From NCBI GenBank assembly GCA_003134655.1, contig PLBY01000035.1:66743-130742 (forward strand): 64,000 nucleotides of DNA. Reading direction: 5' to 3'. The stretch is from Acidobacteriaceae bacterium. GTDB lineage: Bacteria > Acidobacteriota > Terriglobia > Terriglobales > Acidobacteriaceae. Below are positions 27,817 to 36,916 of this stretch, in pieces. Positions within the stretch are counted from its first letter, which is position 1; each line of letters starts with the position of its first letter. Made by a program: the position numbers and the translations under genes. The notes beneath the pieces are model-generated. The model did not search any database, was not told the DNA's origin, and saw only the letters and a program-made list of their open reading frames with translations.

Positions 27817-29466
27817 TTATTTCTGCGCGAGATTGGCTGACAAGCGCTGCGCCATCTCGGTTTGCCCGTTGCGGCGCAGAAGCTCAATCAGGTCTCTCGT
27901 GATCTGAGGATTGTTTCTTCCGTACGCCGCAACCGTTTCCGCGGTTAAGTCGGCATCCGACACCTTCCCCGTGCGGAAGTAAGAATCGCAGAGCATGTAG
28001 AGCAACTCGGGAGTCATGGTTCTGGATTTTGCCAGGAGCTCCGCTGCCTCGGAATAGTTCCCCTGGTGGTACCGCACCTCGCCCATCTCCGCAATCGCCA
28101 GTTGATAATTCGGATCGTTTCTGAGTTCTGCCTGAAACTCATTCTCGGCCACTTTCAGGTCACCCTGTTTCAGCGCCAGTATTCCCTGATAGGTATGAGC
28201 TCCACGAACGGTTGGCTGAATTTCCAGCGCATGATGGAGACTGCGCACACCATCTTCCGTATTCCCCAGGAAGAGATACAGCTTCCCAATAAATATATAC
28301 GCATCCCCTGGAGTGGCAGCCGTTCCCTTGAAGTGTTCCTGATACAACTGCAACGCATCCGCCTCGCGATGCTCTAGCAGCAATAGGCGAACCTGCGCTT
28401 TGATGGGACTCTCACGTTCGTCGCTTTCCGCTGAGCGAACGAATGTCTTCTGTTCCATCATCAACTGATGCAGCGCCGCCTCGTGCTCCGCGTCCGCCGT
28501 CCGGCCCATCGCGGCATACGCTCGCGAGAGATAGAAATGTGCCAGCAGCCGAGTGGGGTCGACCCGCAACACCGATTGCAATCGATCAACTGCAGCCGGA
28601 TAGTTCTTCAGTTCCAGTTCACATTGACCAAGCCCCAACAACGCTTCGACATCATCGGCCTTGAACGCAAGGACGCGTTCGAATGCGCTCTTGGCCTCCT
28701 GCCATTTGGCGAGTTTCACATCCGTGGTAGCCAGGAGTTGCAAAGCGGTCACATCGTTAGGCTGAGATTGAACTGCGCGGGCGGCATATTGTGTGGCACC
28801 GGCAAGATCCATCAGTTTGTAGTCCGCCGCTGCGATGTCGTAGTCAATCCGCGGCAGCTTCGCGTCAGAGTGCCGTGCCTCGAGCAGCCACTTCAGCCCC
28901 GCAGCGTAGTCGCCCGTCCCGCAGAGCAGTTCGCCGTACTTCTGCCACACCGAAATATTGTCTGGTTCGGCCTTTAAACTTAGCCGGATGGCACGCAGCG
29001 CCAACTCGTCCTGCCCATTCAAGTGATAAGCCTGGGCAAGATAATACTGTGCGTCTCCGTCGCCCGGAAGAATCCGCACGCAGTGCTCGAGGAGTTTGAG
29101 AGCCTCTTCTTTTTGTCCCGTGGCCAGCTTGGAGATGCCTACCTTCAGCAGAAGATCTCCATCGTTCGGAGCAAACTTCAAAGCCTCTTCATAGGCGGCC
29201 GCCGCTTCGGACGTGTGCCCAGCCTCCTCCAGCAACATGCCCTTCAGCTTGAGTGCCGGCGCAAAATCCGGATGCTGTGCAAGCAAATTCTGGGCAAGAT
29301 TCATCGCACCCTGCTTGTCACCGTGTTCGGCGAGGCTCAGAGCCTGGTGGACTTGTCGCATCAGGGGCGACTCTGCGGGATGCGAACTCTGCGCCGCAGC
29401 CCCACCGCCAGCAAACAGCGCCAACAGCAGGACTGCACGCAGACGATTTGCGGTTGCCGGGTTCAC
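27817..29466 (-). CDS. Exported TPR-repeat protein
   Basis: A 549-residue protein with an N-terminal signal (LRAVLLLALFAGGGAAAQ, cleavage near residue 26) followed by about ten to twelve tetratricopeptide repeats covering nearly the whole chain; clear ones read AAAYEEALKFAPNDGDLLLKVG and ALRAIRLSLKAEPDNISVWQK-like. TPR arrays are protein-binding scaffolds; no enzyme domain is visible. The gene starts 4 bp after the stop of the FG-GAP/UnbV gene on the same strand, so the two are almost certainly co-transcribed and may act together outside the cytoplasm. Confidence 0.87.
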   Translation of the reverse strand: MNPATANRLRAVLLLALFAGGGAAAQSSHPAESPLMRQVHQALSLAEHGDKQGAMNLAQNLLAQHPDFAPALKLKGMLLEEAGHTSEAAAAYEEALKFAPNDGDLLLKVGISKLATGQKEEALKLLEHCVRILPGDGDAQYYLAQAYHLNGQDELALRAIRLSLKAEPDNISVWQKYGELLCGTGDYAAGLKWLLEARHSDAKLPRIDYDIAAADYKLMDLAGATQYAARAVQSQPNDVTALQLLATTDVKLAKWQEAKSAFERVLAFKADDVEALLGLGQCELELKNYPAAVDRLQSVLRVDPTRLLAHFYLSRAYAAMGRTADAEHEAALHQLMMEQKTFVRSAESDERESPIKAQVRLLLLEHREADALQLYQEHFKGTAATPGDAYIFIGKLYLFLGNTEDGVRSLHHALEIQPTVRGAHTYQGILALKQGDLKVAENEFQAELRNDPNYQLAIAEMGEVRYHQGNYSEAAELLAKSRTMTPELLYMLCDSYFRTGKVSDADLTAETVAAYGRNNPQITRDLIELLRRNGQTEMAQRLSANLAQK

Positions 29467-29470
29467 TATA

Positions 29471-31324
29471 TTAAGGAAGCTTCACGCGATGCTCGGACGG
29501 CTTGCCGGAGACCACTCCCTGCCCTTCACGCAGCACATAAAATCGATCGGCGGCAAGATTGGTCAGTGTTTCCTTCTTCCCATTCGGCCACAGCACCTCA
29601 ACCTGATCGAGACGCTCGTGGCTGCCTAGTCCAAAGTGGATGCGCAGATCGTGCTGTGACAGGTAGCTTCCTCCGCTGACGACTTCGCCGAGTTGCACCA
29701 GATCTCCGGCCGTGGCTCGAACACGCGCGTTCAAAGCCAGCCGATTGCTTTTTACGCCTTCCAGTTGCAAGCTGACCCAGTGGTTCTGCGGGCCACCTTC
29801 GGGACGCAGGATCATCGGCTGGCCCACGAGGTTCTCAACCACTGCTTCCATCCTTCCATCGTTGAAAAGATCGCCCACCGCAAGCCCGCGGCTCACCTGC
29901 GCGATCTGCAGCGCGTCGCCAGCCACCTGGCTGACGTTTTTGAAGGTTCCGTTTCGTTGATTGATAAACAGAAACTTCGGCTCCAGGTAGCGGGTGGCCC
30001 GGTGCGCGTTGTCCACCTGCGGATACACGTGCCCGTTGACCAGGAAGAAATCCTGCCAGCCATCGTTGTCGAAGTCGACGAAAGCGTCTCCCCAGCCCAC
30101 GTAGCCTTGCGTGCCCCGGGCAATGCCCGAGGCGATCGACGTATCGGTAAAGTTCATGCCTCCATCGTTGCGATAGAGGGCGGCGTACTCAATGTCGAAA
30201 TGCGACAGCAACAGAGACATGCGCCCGGTGTGGGTATAGTCGCCGAAAGCAACTCCCATGTTGGCCTGTTCGAATCCATCCTCATTCGCCGCCACGCCGG
30301 AAGTGAGGGCAACGTCCTCGAATTTTCCGGTACCGTCGCCATGGTAGAGATAGTTCGCCTGGCCATCATTGGTCACGAAGAGATCGAGCTTCCCGTCATT
30401 GTCGAAGTCCGACCAGATCGCGGTCAGGCCATAACGGCGCTCCGGATCGTCGACGCCAGACTTCTTCGAGACGTCAGTGAACGTTCCGTCCCCGTTGTTG
30501 TGATAAAGATTGTCGGGGAGCCCCTTCAGGCCGCGCGGGCCGCACTGCACGTCGAGTCCCAGATACTTGCACGATTTGCCCGAACCGAACACAGGCAGGT
30601 CATCCAGATGAAAATCCACATAGTGCGAGATAAAAAGATCGGCCCAGCCATCGCCGTCGTAGTCCCCAAAAGCCGCGCCCGTCGCCCATCCGGAATCGCC
30701 GGCCAGCCCGGCGGCTTTGGTCACATCGGTAAATGTTCCATCGCCATTGTTGCGATAGAGGACGACGCCATTCAGACAGGTCACCAGCAAATCAGGCCAG
30801 CCGTCGTTGTTGTAATCGCCAACGACGGCCCCCATCGCCCAGCAGGGATAGCCCACACCTGCCTTGTCGGTGACATCGGTGAATGTCCCGTCGTGGTTGT
30901 TGTGAAACAACGCGTTGCGAGCTTTAACGCCGTGCAGGGCCATGTCCACGCTCTGCGCGTTCGTAAAATAAATGTCCGGCCAGCCATCGCCGTCGTAATC
31001 GATCAGCGCGACTCCTCCGCTCATCGACTCTGCAATGAATTTCGCCTCAGGACTCGACAGATGCTCGAAGTGAATTCCAGTGGATTCCGTGATGTCGACC
31101 AGATGCGGATAGTTGGTGAGCGCGCCGGCTGCCTTGCTCTCGGCCTCGGCCTTCTGACGCTCGGCAGGCGGCAGCGGCGTCGACGTTCCCATCTGCGCCA
31201 TCGCCTCCACACTCAGGCAAACGATGAAAAGTGCCAGGCATGATCGGAGAAGCGCAGGCAACTGCACCCGCCTAACTGCCGCGACTCGCGCTCCGATCCT
31301 ACGGTTCTTCCGGCTCGTCCGCAC
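29471..31324 (-). CDS. CRTAC1-like FG-GAP/ASPIC-UnbV repeat protein
   Basis: A frame of 617 residues from GTG 31324, overlapping the upstream TPR gene by 26 bp. An internal GTG at 31267 would give a cleaner signal peptide (LPALLRSCLALFIVCLSVEAMAQ). The mature part has at least six FG-GAP repeats with DYDGDGW / DYNNDGWPD calcium-loop sequences and NNGDGTFTDV blocks, and ends in an ASPIC/UnbV domain (NHWVSLQLEGVKSNRLALN, RIHFGLG, WPNGKKE). It is paralogous to the plus-strand protein at 25947-27803. Neighbours on both sides are TPR proteins, suggesting an extracytoplasmic complex; its role is not known. Confidence 0.9.
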   Translation of the reverse strand: MRTSRKNRRIGARVAAVRRVQLPALLRSCLALFIVCLSVEAMAQMGTSTPLPPAERQKAEAESKAAGALTNYPHLVDITESTGIHFEHLSSPEAKFIAESMSGGVALIDYDGDGWPDIYFTNAQSVDMALHGVKARNALFHNNHDGTFTDVTDKAGVGYPCWAMGAVVGDYNNDGWPDLLVTCLNGVVLYRNNGDGTFTDVTKAAGLAGDSGWATGAAFGDYDGDGWADLFISHYVDFHLDDLPVFGSGKSCKYLGLDVQCGPRGLKGLPDNLYHNNGDGTFTDVSKKSGVDDPERRYGLTAIWSDFDNDGKLDLFVTNDGQANYLYHGDGTGKFEDVALTSGVAANEDGFEQANMGVAFGDYTHTGRMSLLLSHFDIEYAALYRNDGGMNFTDTSIASGIARGTQGYVGWGDAFVDFDNDGWQDFFLVNGHVYPQVDNAHRATRYLEPKFLFINQRNGTFKNVSQVAGDALQIAQVSRGLAVGDLFNDGRMEAVVENLVGQPMILRPEGGPQNHWVSLQLEGVKSNRLALNARVRATAGDLVQLGEVVSGGSYLSQHDLRIHFGLGSHERLDQVEVLWPNGKKETLTNLAADRFYVLREGQGVVSGKPSEHRVKLP

Positions 31325-32495
31325 GAATCTCCTTGGGCTGAACCTGCAGTTCTTTGTAGAGCGCGTTCAGCTTCTCTTTCATCTCCTTGAATTTCTTGTA
31401 CAGCTCCATTTCTCGCTTGGCGTCGTCCGCGCGCCCCATCTTTCGGTAGAGCGTCGCCAGGCGGTAGTGGGCGGTGGCATTGGTGGGCTCCAGTTGGACG
31501 GCCTCTTCGAGCAACGCCAGCGCCTTGTCCGATTGATTCATCTCAATCAGCATCTTCGCCAACCCAAGCTTGGCATCTGCATCGGCGGGCTGCAGCGCGA
31601 CGGCTTTGGTGTATTCCTGATACGACTGCTCTCGATTTCCCTTTTGCGCGTCAAGCTCCGCGAGCCTGAGGATCGCCTTCTCATCCTGTGGATTCTCCAG
31701 CAGCGCCGCGCGATATTCCTGTTCAGCCTCTTTCTTCACGGCCTCGTCGGTTGAGGTATGCAGGAGTTCGGCCAATTCGAAATGAATGCCGGGAAGATGT
31801 GGGTTGATGGCGATTGCCTTGCGATACTGCGTAATGCCGCCGTTGGTATTTCCCTGCCGGGAGTCTTCGTGAGCCAACAGCTGGTGCATCTGCGCGGAGT
31901 CCGGCGCAGCCAACGACAGCGCGAGCATCGACTCACCCGCTAGGTCGGAATACGTACGGTAGGCGGCGTAGAGCACCTCCGCATTCTCGGGATCGGCCTT
32001 GCGCAACTGCGCGATGACGGCGGCGGCCTTCTCTAAATCGCCGCTTTCTGTATCGAGTCCGACAAGTTCCAGGCCAAGTTGCAACTGAAAACGCTGGTCC
32101 TGGACCGCTGGGAAGGCGGCTTCCATATCCTTACGAGCATTAGCAAAATCCAGCGTGCGGCTCTCAGCCATTCCCAGCAGGCCTTGAATCTTGGCCAGAC
32201 CTGGCTGCCCCTCAAGCGCGGCGCGAAAATGGGGAATAGACTCGGCTGCCTTCCCCTGAAAGAACAGCAGAACACCGAGGTTGGCCTGCGCATCCACACT
32301 AGTAGGATCGATGGCCACCGCGGCCTGAAACTCGGGAATCGCCAGAGCAGGCTGCTTTTGATCGAGGTAGCCCCGTGCTTTCTGGATGTGCGCAGCAAAC
32401 TCCTGCTGCTTGTCTCCAGAGGTCTGAGAGAGGCACAAAACAGCGCCCAGCAACGGGACGAACCCGATACAGGCAATTCCAACCTTCGCAATCAT
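31299..32495 (-). CDS. Exported TPR-repeat protein
   Basis: The best start is ATG 32495 (MIAKVGIACIGFVPLL), preceded by GGTGG at a good distance, giving 398 residues and a typical signal peptide ending near LCLSQ; the frame remains open to 32531. The rest is TPR repeats, with clear units such as IPEFQAAVAIDPTSVDAQANLG and SYQEYTKAVALQPADADAKLGLA-like, followed by a charged C-terminal helix rich in Lys and Glu. It lies downstream of the TonB-dependent receptor, separated by a strong hairpin, and overlaps the following FG-GAP gene by 26 bp. A scaffold role is likely; partners are inferred from context only. Confidence 0.87.
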   Translation of the reverse strand: MIAKVGIACIGFVPLLGAVLCLSQTSGDKQQEFAAHIQKARGYLDQKQPALAIPEFQAAVAIDPTSVDAQANLGVLLFFQGKAAESIPHFRAALEGQPGLAKIQGLLGMAESRTLDFANARKDMEAAFPAVQDQRFQLQLGLELVGLDTESGDLEKAAAVIAQLRKADPENAEVLYAAYRTYSDLAGESMLALSLAAPDSAQMHQLLAHEDSRQGNTNGGITQYRKAIAINPHLPGIHFELAELLHTSTDEAVKKEAEQEYRAALLENPQDEKAILRLAELDAQKGNREQSYQEYTKAVALQPADADAKLGLAKMLIEMNQSDKALALLEEAVQLEPTNATAHYRLATLYRKMGRADDAKREMELYKKFKEMKEKLNALYKELQVQPKEIRADEPEEP

Positions 32496-32550
32496 TCTGA
32501 ACCACCAAGGTCCCATAGTGAGGTAGACCATCAGTATGACGCAAAAAGCA

Positions 32551-32578
32551 AGAGACGGCGAAAATCGCCGTCTCTTTT
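32551..32578 (-). terminator. Rho-independent terminator after the TonB-dependent receptor gene
   Basis: A perfect 11-bp stem (32551-32561 with 32565-32575) and a 3-base loop. On the minus strand it is followed by TGCTTTTT; on the plus strand by TTT. It should end most transcription from the receptor gene before the TPR/FG-GAP genes, leaving those to readthrough or to a promoter within about 55 bp. Confidence 0.85.
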
Positions 32579-32601
32579 CATGCCGTCCAACTTGTCTGGT
32601 G

Positions 32602-35600
32602 CTAGAAGCTCACACGCAGCCCAAGCTGCAGGTTGCGCCCGTAGACGGTTAGCGAGGTAATGGGGCTTGTGCCCGAGTAGGGCTGGCCAACGCCAGCCGA
32701 GCCGCCAAGGCCGGTGTTGTTCGGAGTGCCGAAGGCGGGATGATTGAAAACGTTTTGCGCATCGGCGCGGAACTGGATTTGGATGCCTTCCCTCCACGGA
32801 ATCGAAAACTCCTTGGCAGCGGACATATTGAACGTGTTGATTCCCGGCCCATACAGGCTGTTCCTGGGCACGTTGCCAAAGGTTCCAGGGGCCGGCTGGA
32901 TGAACGCCGCCGGGTTAAACCAGTTGAGAATGCTGCGATGCGGTGCGTACAGGCTGACCCCGGGATTCCGGTCTGGATACTGCGTGCCTGCCAGAGCGTA
33001 GGTGTTCTGATTCCCGTAGACGGTGAATGGATTTCCGGTCTGGAGCACAACGGTACCGGAGATCTGCCAGCCGCCAACTGCCACGTCGAGCAAGCTGCTG
33101 TGGTTCAGGAACTGCTTGCCTCTGCCAAACGGTAATTGATAAACCGCATAGCCTTTGAAGGCATGGCGGACATCGAAGTTGGAATTGCTGTAGTTCGCCG
33201 CGGGATTGTTTGCAAGTTGAAAATCCTGCGGACCGAAGTGGCTTCCCCATCCCCCGGAATCCTGGTCATCCAGCATATGCGCCCAGACATAGTTGAAGCT
33301 GAGGCTTAGACCGTGCGTCATGCGCTTGGTGATGGACGCCTGCAGCGAGTTGTAGTTCGAGATGGCATTGTTAGTGCTGCCCGAGATGCCCTGATAGTTC
33401 CCATAGGGGCGACTCCCCGAATCGTTCGACGACAGGAGATTCTGAGGCACCTGGTTGAGATCGGTGGGAAAGCTCAGGTTCGATCCGTGGCTCGCGACGT
33501 AAGAAATCTCGGCTACCAAATCCGTGGAGAGTGCGCGCTGAACCGAGAGGTTCCATTGCAGGATCCTGGGGACGGGCGTGTGGTATTGGATGTAGCCGGC
33601 GCCTTGACCGTTGAACCTGGTTGGATCAAAGGAAGCCGCCGAGTACGGCAAAGGTGTGCTCGTTCCAAAAATGGTGCCGGGGCCGTCGAGCTGTGTGATC
33701 GGAGTGATGCCGTTTGTCTGGTCGGAGACGCTTCCGGACGAACTAATCGCGGCACCCATTCCGTAACTCGTATTGTCTCCGCCGTAGGTGTCCAGGCTCC
33801 AGGTGTAGGAGTAAACGCCGAATCCACCTCGAAGGGTGGTCTTGGGATTGATGGCCCATGCCATGCCCAAGCGTGGCTGCCATGTGTTGAAGGTATTGGC
33901 CTGCAGAGAGGTACGGCCGTTGGTGTGAGTGGGACCGAACCAATAGGCGCCCAAGGGACCGTTACACGGGGCAGGAGAGCAGTTTTGCAAGGTTGGATCG
34001 AAGCTGGACATATTGTTCTTCACCTCGTTCCAGCCATGGTTGATCTGGTAGCGGAGGCCAAGGTTCAGGGTAAGGTTCGGCCGCACCTTCCAGTCGTCCT
34101 GAACGAAAACCTGAGGGCTCTTCAGGCGCGCACCGTACTCAGGCGAGACACTCGCGGTCCACTTCCTGGCATAGCCGAGTAGAAAGTCGGCGTACTCCAA
34201 GCCCGTTCCGGCAACAGGCGCGGCCACACCGCTGCTGTCGAGCGCCCATTGCTGCGTGTACTGGCCTGAGAAGTTCAGCGCACCAGCGTTGGTGTTGCCC
34301 CAGGCCGTGGAATTGTTCTGGTAGGCCAGGAGTTCTCCGCCGAAATGGAGGATATGTTTTCCGCGGATCATGGTCACGACGTCCGACGGATCCCAGGTGA
34401 ACTCCTTGTAGATGGAGTTTGACTGGGGATTGATCCAGGCATAATCGTACGAACCCTCCAGGTTGATCGCCGGGAAGTCATCCGCCTTGGCAAACTGCCA
34501 ACCTAGCTGGCTGGCGTAGCCTTTGTTCAGCGCGAGGTCGGCAAAGAAGTTCAATTGACTGGTGAACCCCATTCTGGCCTCGTTGATGGTGCTCGGGCTG
34601 ATGTTCCACACGTCGGTGATCTGGGCGTTGTTGTTGTCTACGTCGCCAGTCTGGCAACCGATGGGGCAGGCGGTTACCTGGCTGGCGTAGACGACCGGAG
34701 TATCGCTCTGCGTGTCCGACATGCTCAGCCGGTTCTTGGGCGAAATGTCGTAATCCAACCGGCCGAAAAACTTGCGATAGGGCGTGGATTGCTGCTGGCT
34801 GGAGTAGAAGTTCTTGGTTGGTATTCCCTCTGCGTCCGTGCCTGAGGGTGGAATAAACGCGCCTCCGGGAATATGGCTTGACGGGGTCGGGTAGAACTGC
34901 TGAAATTTCGACGCTAACGTATCGATCAGAGCCGCAGGGATTGCGTTTCCGTTGCCATATTCGCTGGCAAAACTCTGCCGAACCGGGTAAGGATTGTTCG
35001 CGGCATCAAGCGCAATGGTCTGCGTAGTCGGATCGAAGATGTTGTTCATGCCGGTAAAGTTTCCGGCCATGTTGTCGGTAGTTGGAACGGTATTCCTACC
35101 AGTATTGTTGCCATGATCGACGATCTGGTCGTAGTCGAAGTAGAAGAACATCTTCTTCTTCAGAATCGGGCCGCCGACAGCGAAGCCGAAGTTGTTGTAG
35201 CGCAAGAACGGAATCGGCCCAAGCTGGGAACGCGGCGTGCCGAACTCGTAAGGGTATGCTGTTAACGCATCATTCTGGAAGTAGTCATAGGCTGCGCCGT
35301 GGAACCGGCTCGTGCCGCCCTTGGAAATCTGGTTGAAGATGGCTCCCCCAATGCCATACTGCGCCGAAAACGACGAGGTGCTGACTTGGAGTTCGGAGAC
35401 AGTCTCAAAAATTGCGGGATTGGCATTCTGACTATGCGAGAGCGTGGTGGACGCTCCGTCCGCAAGGATGTTGCTGTAAGGCAGATTGCCATTGATGGCC
35501 ACTTCCTGACCGGGATTGGACGAGCCCTGGTTTCCGTTTGGTGTGCCGGTAGCGCCGGGCAGCAGGATCATGAAGTTTTCCCAACTCACTCCTGAACCCC

Positions 35601-36048
35601 CGGCAACCTGGGGTAGTTGCCCCATGGACTTCGCCTCCAAGGTAGTGCTCTGCTCGCTCGTTTCTGTCTTGAGGAGAGGTACGTCCGTGGTGACTGTCAC
35701 CTCTTGAGTTGTGGCACCAACCTTCAACTCGGCGTTGACCGTGGTCGTTCCCACCTGCAGCGAGATGGGGCCGCGCACTAATCGCTCAAAGCCTTCCTTG
35801 GTGAATGTGACCCGGTAACTTCCAACCACGATCGACGATGTATCGTAGAGACCGTCCTGATTCGTGGTGAAATCCTTCGAGATGCCCGTATCGACATTGG
35901 CAACGGTGACGGTCACTCCGGGAATCAGCGCCCCAGTTGAGTCAGTTACGCTACCGCGAATGTCACCGGAGTTGGTGCTCTGCGCAAAGCATGCCGCGCT
36001 GGCCAAAACAAGGAACACGGGAAGGACGCATCGCTGCAAGTTCGTCAT
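32602..36048 (-). CDS. Oar-like TonB-dependent outer membrane receptor with carboxypeptidase-regulatory domain
   Basis: A 1148-residue protein from ATG 36048, chosen because GGAGG lies 7 bases upstream; the frame opens 14 codons earlier. Order: signal peptide (VFLVLASAACFAQ), carboxypeptidase-regulatory-like Ig domain (about 28-115: GSVTDSTGALIPGVTVTVANV), plug domain, then a large beta-barrel ending in aromatic GLRVSF, the usual outer membrane assembly signal. No TonB box is obvious. This class is greatly expanded in Acidobacteriota and is thought to import oligosaccharides or other large substrates. A good promoter and a possible LacI-type operator lie upstream, and a two-component pair is adjacent. 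The substrate is unknown; nearby glycosidases make a sugar plausible. Confidence 0.93.
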   Translation of the reverse strand: MTNLQRCVLPVFLVLASAACFAQSTNSGDIRGSVTDSTGALIPGVTVTVANVDTGISKDFTTNQDGLYDTSSIVVGSYRVTFTKEGFERLVRGPISLQVGTTTVNAELKVGATTQEVTVTTDVPLLKTETSEQSTTLEAKSMGQLPQVAGGSGVSWENFMILLPGATGTPNGNQGSSNPGQEVAINGNLPYSNILADGASTTLSHSQNANPAIFETVSELQVSTSSFSAQYGIGGAIFNQISKGGTSRFHGAAYDYFQNDALTAYPYEFGTPRSQLGPIPFLRYNNFGFAVGGPILKKKMFFYFDYDQIVDHGNNTGRNTVPTTDNMAGNFTGMNNIFDPTTQTIALDAANNPYPVRQSFASEYGNGNAIPAALIDTLASKFQQFYPTPSSHIPGGAFIPPSGTDAEGIPTKNFYSSQQQSTPYRKFFGRLDYDISPKNRLSMSDTQSDTPVVYASQVTACPIGCQTGDVDNNNAQITDVWNISPSTINEARMGFTSQLNFFADLALNKGYASQLGWQFAKADDFPAINLEGSYDYAWINPQSNSIYKEFTWDPSDVVTMIRGKHILHFGGELLAYQNNSTAWGNTNAGALNFSGQYTQQWALDSSGVAAPVAGTGLEYADFLLGYARKWTASVSPEYGARLKSPQVFVQDDWKVRPNLTLNLGLRYQINHGWNEVKNNMSSFDPTLQNCSPAPCNGPLGAYWFGPTHTNGRTSLQANTFNTWQPRLGMAWAINPKTTLRGGFGVYSYTWSLDTYGGDNTSYGMGAAISSSGSVSDQTNGITPITQLDGPGTIFGTSTPLPYSAASFDPTRFNGQGAGYIQYHTPVPRILQWNLSVQRALSTDLVAEISYVASHGSNLSFPTDLNQVPQNLLSSNDSGSRPYGNYQGISGSTNNAISNYNSLQASITKRMTHGLSLSFNYVWAHMLDDQDSGGWGSHFGPQDFQLANNPAANYSNSNFDVRHAFKGYAVYQLPFGRGKQFLNHSSLLDVAVGGWQISGTVVLQTGNPFTVYGNQNTYALAGTQYPDRNPGVSLYAPHRSILNWFNPAAFIQPAPGTFGNVPRNSLYGPGINTFNMSAAKEFSIPWREGIQIQFRADAQNVFNHPAFGTPNNTGLGGSAGVGQPYSGTSPITSLTVYGRNLQLGLRVSF

Positions 36049-36210
36049 GGAACTGCCTCCAGGAAGTGCTCGTCGGTTCAACTGCTTCATGTTTTCTCCA
36101 GGCGCTCACTAACAATCTCAGCGCCCAGAACAGCAACAGGGGGATTCGAAAAATCGATTTAGTCCTCGCATATCAGCATTTTGAGGACGCAGGGGTAATA
36201 CGAACCTACT

Positions 36211-36239
36211 ACTAGAAAATAAGTCAGAGGGGGTGTCAA
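36211..36239 (-). promoter_or_regulatory. Sigma70 promoter for the TonB-dependent receptor gene
   Basis: The minus strand has TTGACA (36239-36234), a 17-bp spacer and TCTAGT (36216-36211). Transcription would begin near 36204, leaving an untranslated leader of about 155 nt before ATG 36048. Confidence 0.6.
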
Positions 36240-36264
36240 TTATACTTTCGTACAGCTAAAACAC

Positions 36265-36278
36265 CGTAAACGATTACG
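36265..36278. promoter_or_regulatory. LacI-type palindrome upstream of the receptor promoter
   Basis: The sequence CGTAAACGATTACG contains GTAA-N-CG-N-TTAC, the form of many LacI-family operators. It lies about 26 bp upstream of the -35 box of the receptor promoter. No LacI-family gene is present in the window. Confidence 0.35.
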
Positions 36279-36283
36279 CTGCT

Positions 36284-36916
36284 TCACTCTAGCGAGATAA
36301 TGCCGCGTTGCAGTGCGACCGTCGCTGCCTGGGTGCGATCTTTCACGCTGAGCTTCTCGAGGACGTGGCTCACATGCAACTTCACGGTCACTTCCGCGAT
36401 ATTCAGCGCAGACGCGATCTCCTTGTTCCCCAGTCCCTTGGCCACCATGCGCAGCACTTCCACTTCGCGTGCGCTCAAGGAACGATGGGATCGGCGCTCG
36501 GCCAGATGTGAGGCCACGATCGGATCCACATACTGTCTGCCCTGATGAACTTCTCGCACCGCGCGCAGAAGTTCCTCCCGGATGATGCTCTTGACGATGT
36601 ATCCCTTGGCACCGGCCTGCAACGCACGATAGATTTCTTCTTCCCCGGAATGCGTTGAAAGCATCAAAATGCGCGCGTCTGGGAATTCGAGAAGGATCGC
36701 GGCCGTGCACTCGGTACCGCTCATTCCCGGCAAGCGCAGGTCCATCATCACCAGGCTGGGACGGTATTTGCGGTAGGCCTCCAGAGCGGCCTTTCCATTG
36801 CCCGCCTCGGCGACGACCTCCATGTCGGGTTCCACGTTCAAAGACGCAGAGAGCCCCATGCGAACCATGAAGTGATCGTCAACGACCAGAATACGAATTG
36901 GCTTTGAGTTCTTCAT
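36284..36916 (-). CDS. NarL/FixJ-family response regulator
   Basis: A 210-residue regulator. The receiver domain (8-125) has the acidic pair D13-D14, phospho-acceptor D59, S87/T88 and K109. A LuxR-type HTH domain (about 143-205) contains the typical LSAREVEVLRMVAKGLGNKEIA and a recognition helix in VTVKLHVSHVLEKL. It overlaps the histidine kinase gene by 38 bp, marking them as a cognate pair. It is read toward the TonB-dependent receptor gene, whose promoter starts within 50 bp of its end; regulation of that receptor is plausible but unproven. Confidence 0.95.
   Translation of the reverse strand: MKNSKPIRILVVDDHFMVRMGLSASLNVEPDMEVVAEAGNGKAALEAYRKYRPSLVMMDLRLPGMSGTECTAAILLEFPDARILMLSTHSGEEEIYRALQAGAKGYIVKSIIREELLRAVREVHQGRQYVDPIVASHLAERRSHRSLSAREVEVLRMVAKGLGNKEIASALNIAEVTVKLHVSHVLEKLSVKDRTQAATVALQRGIISLE

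Noticed and set aside
29693..31243. 516-codon plus-strand ORF antisense to the FG-GAP/UnbV gene
   Set aside because: It mirrors the regular DxDGDG repeat codons of the real gene and has no recognisable protein features.
33313..34182. 289-codon plus-strand ORF antisense to the TonB-dependent receptor
   Set aside because: The receptor frame is complete and recognisable; the antisense frame shows no family motif.
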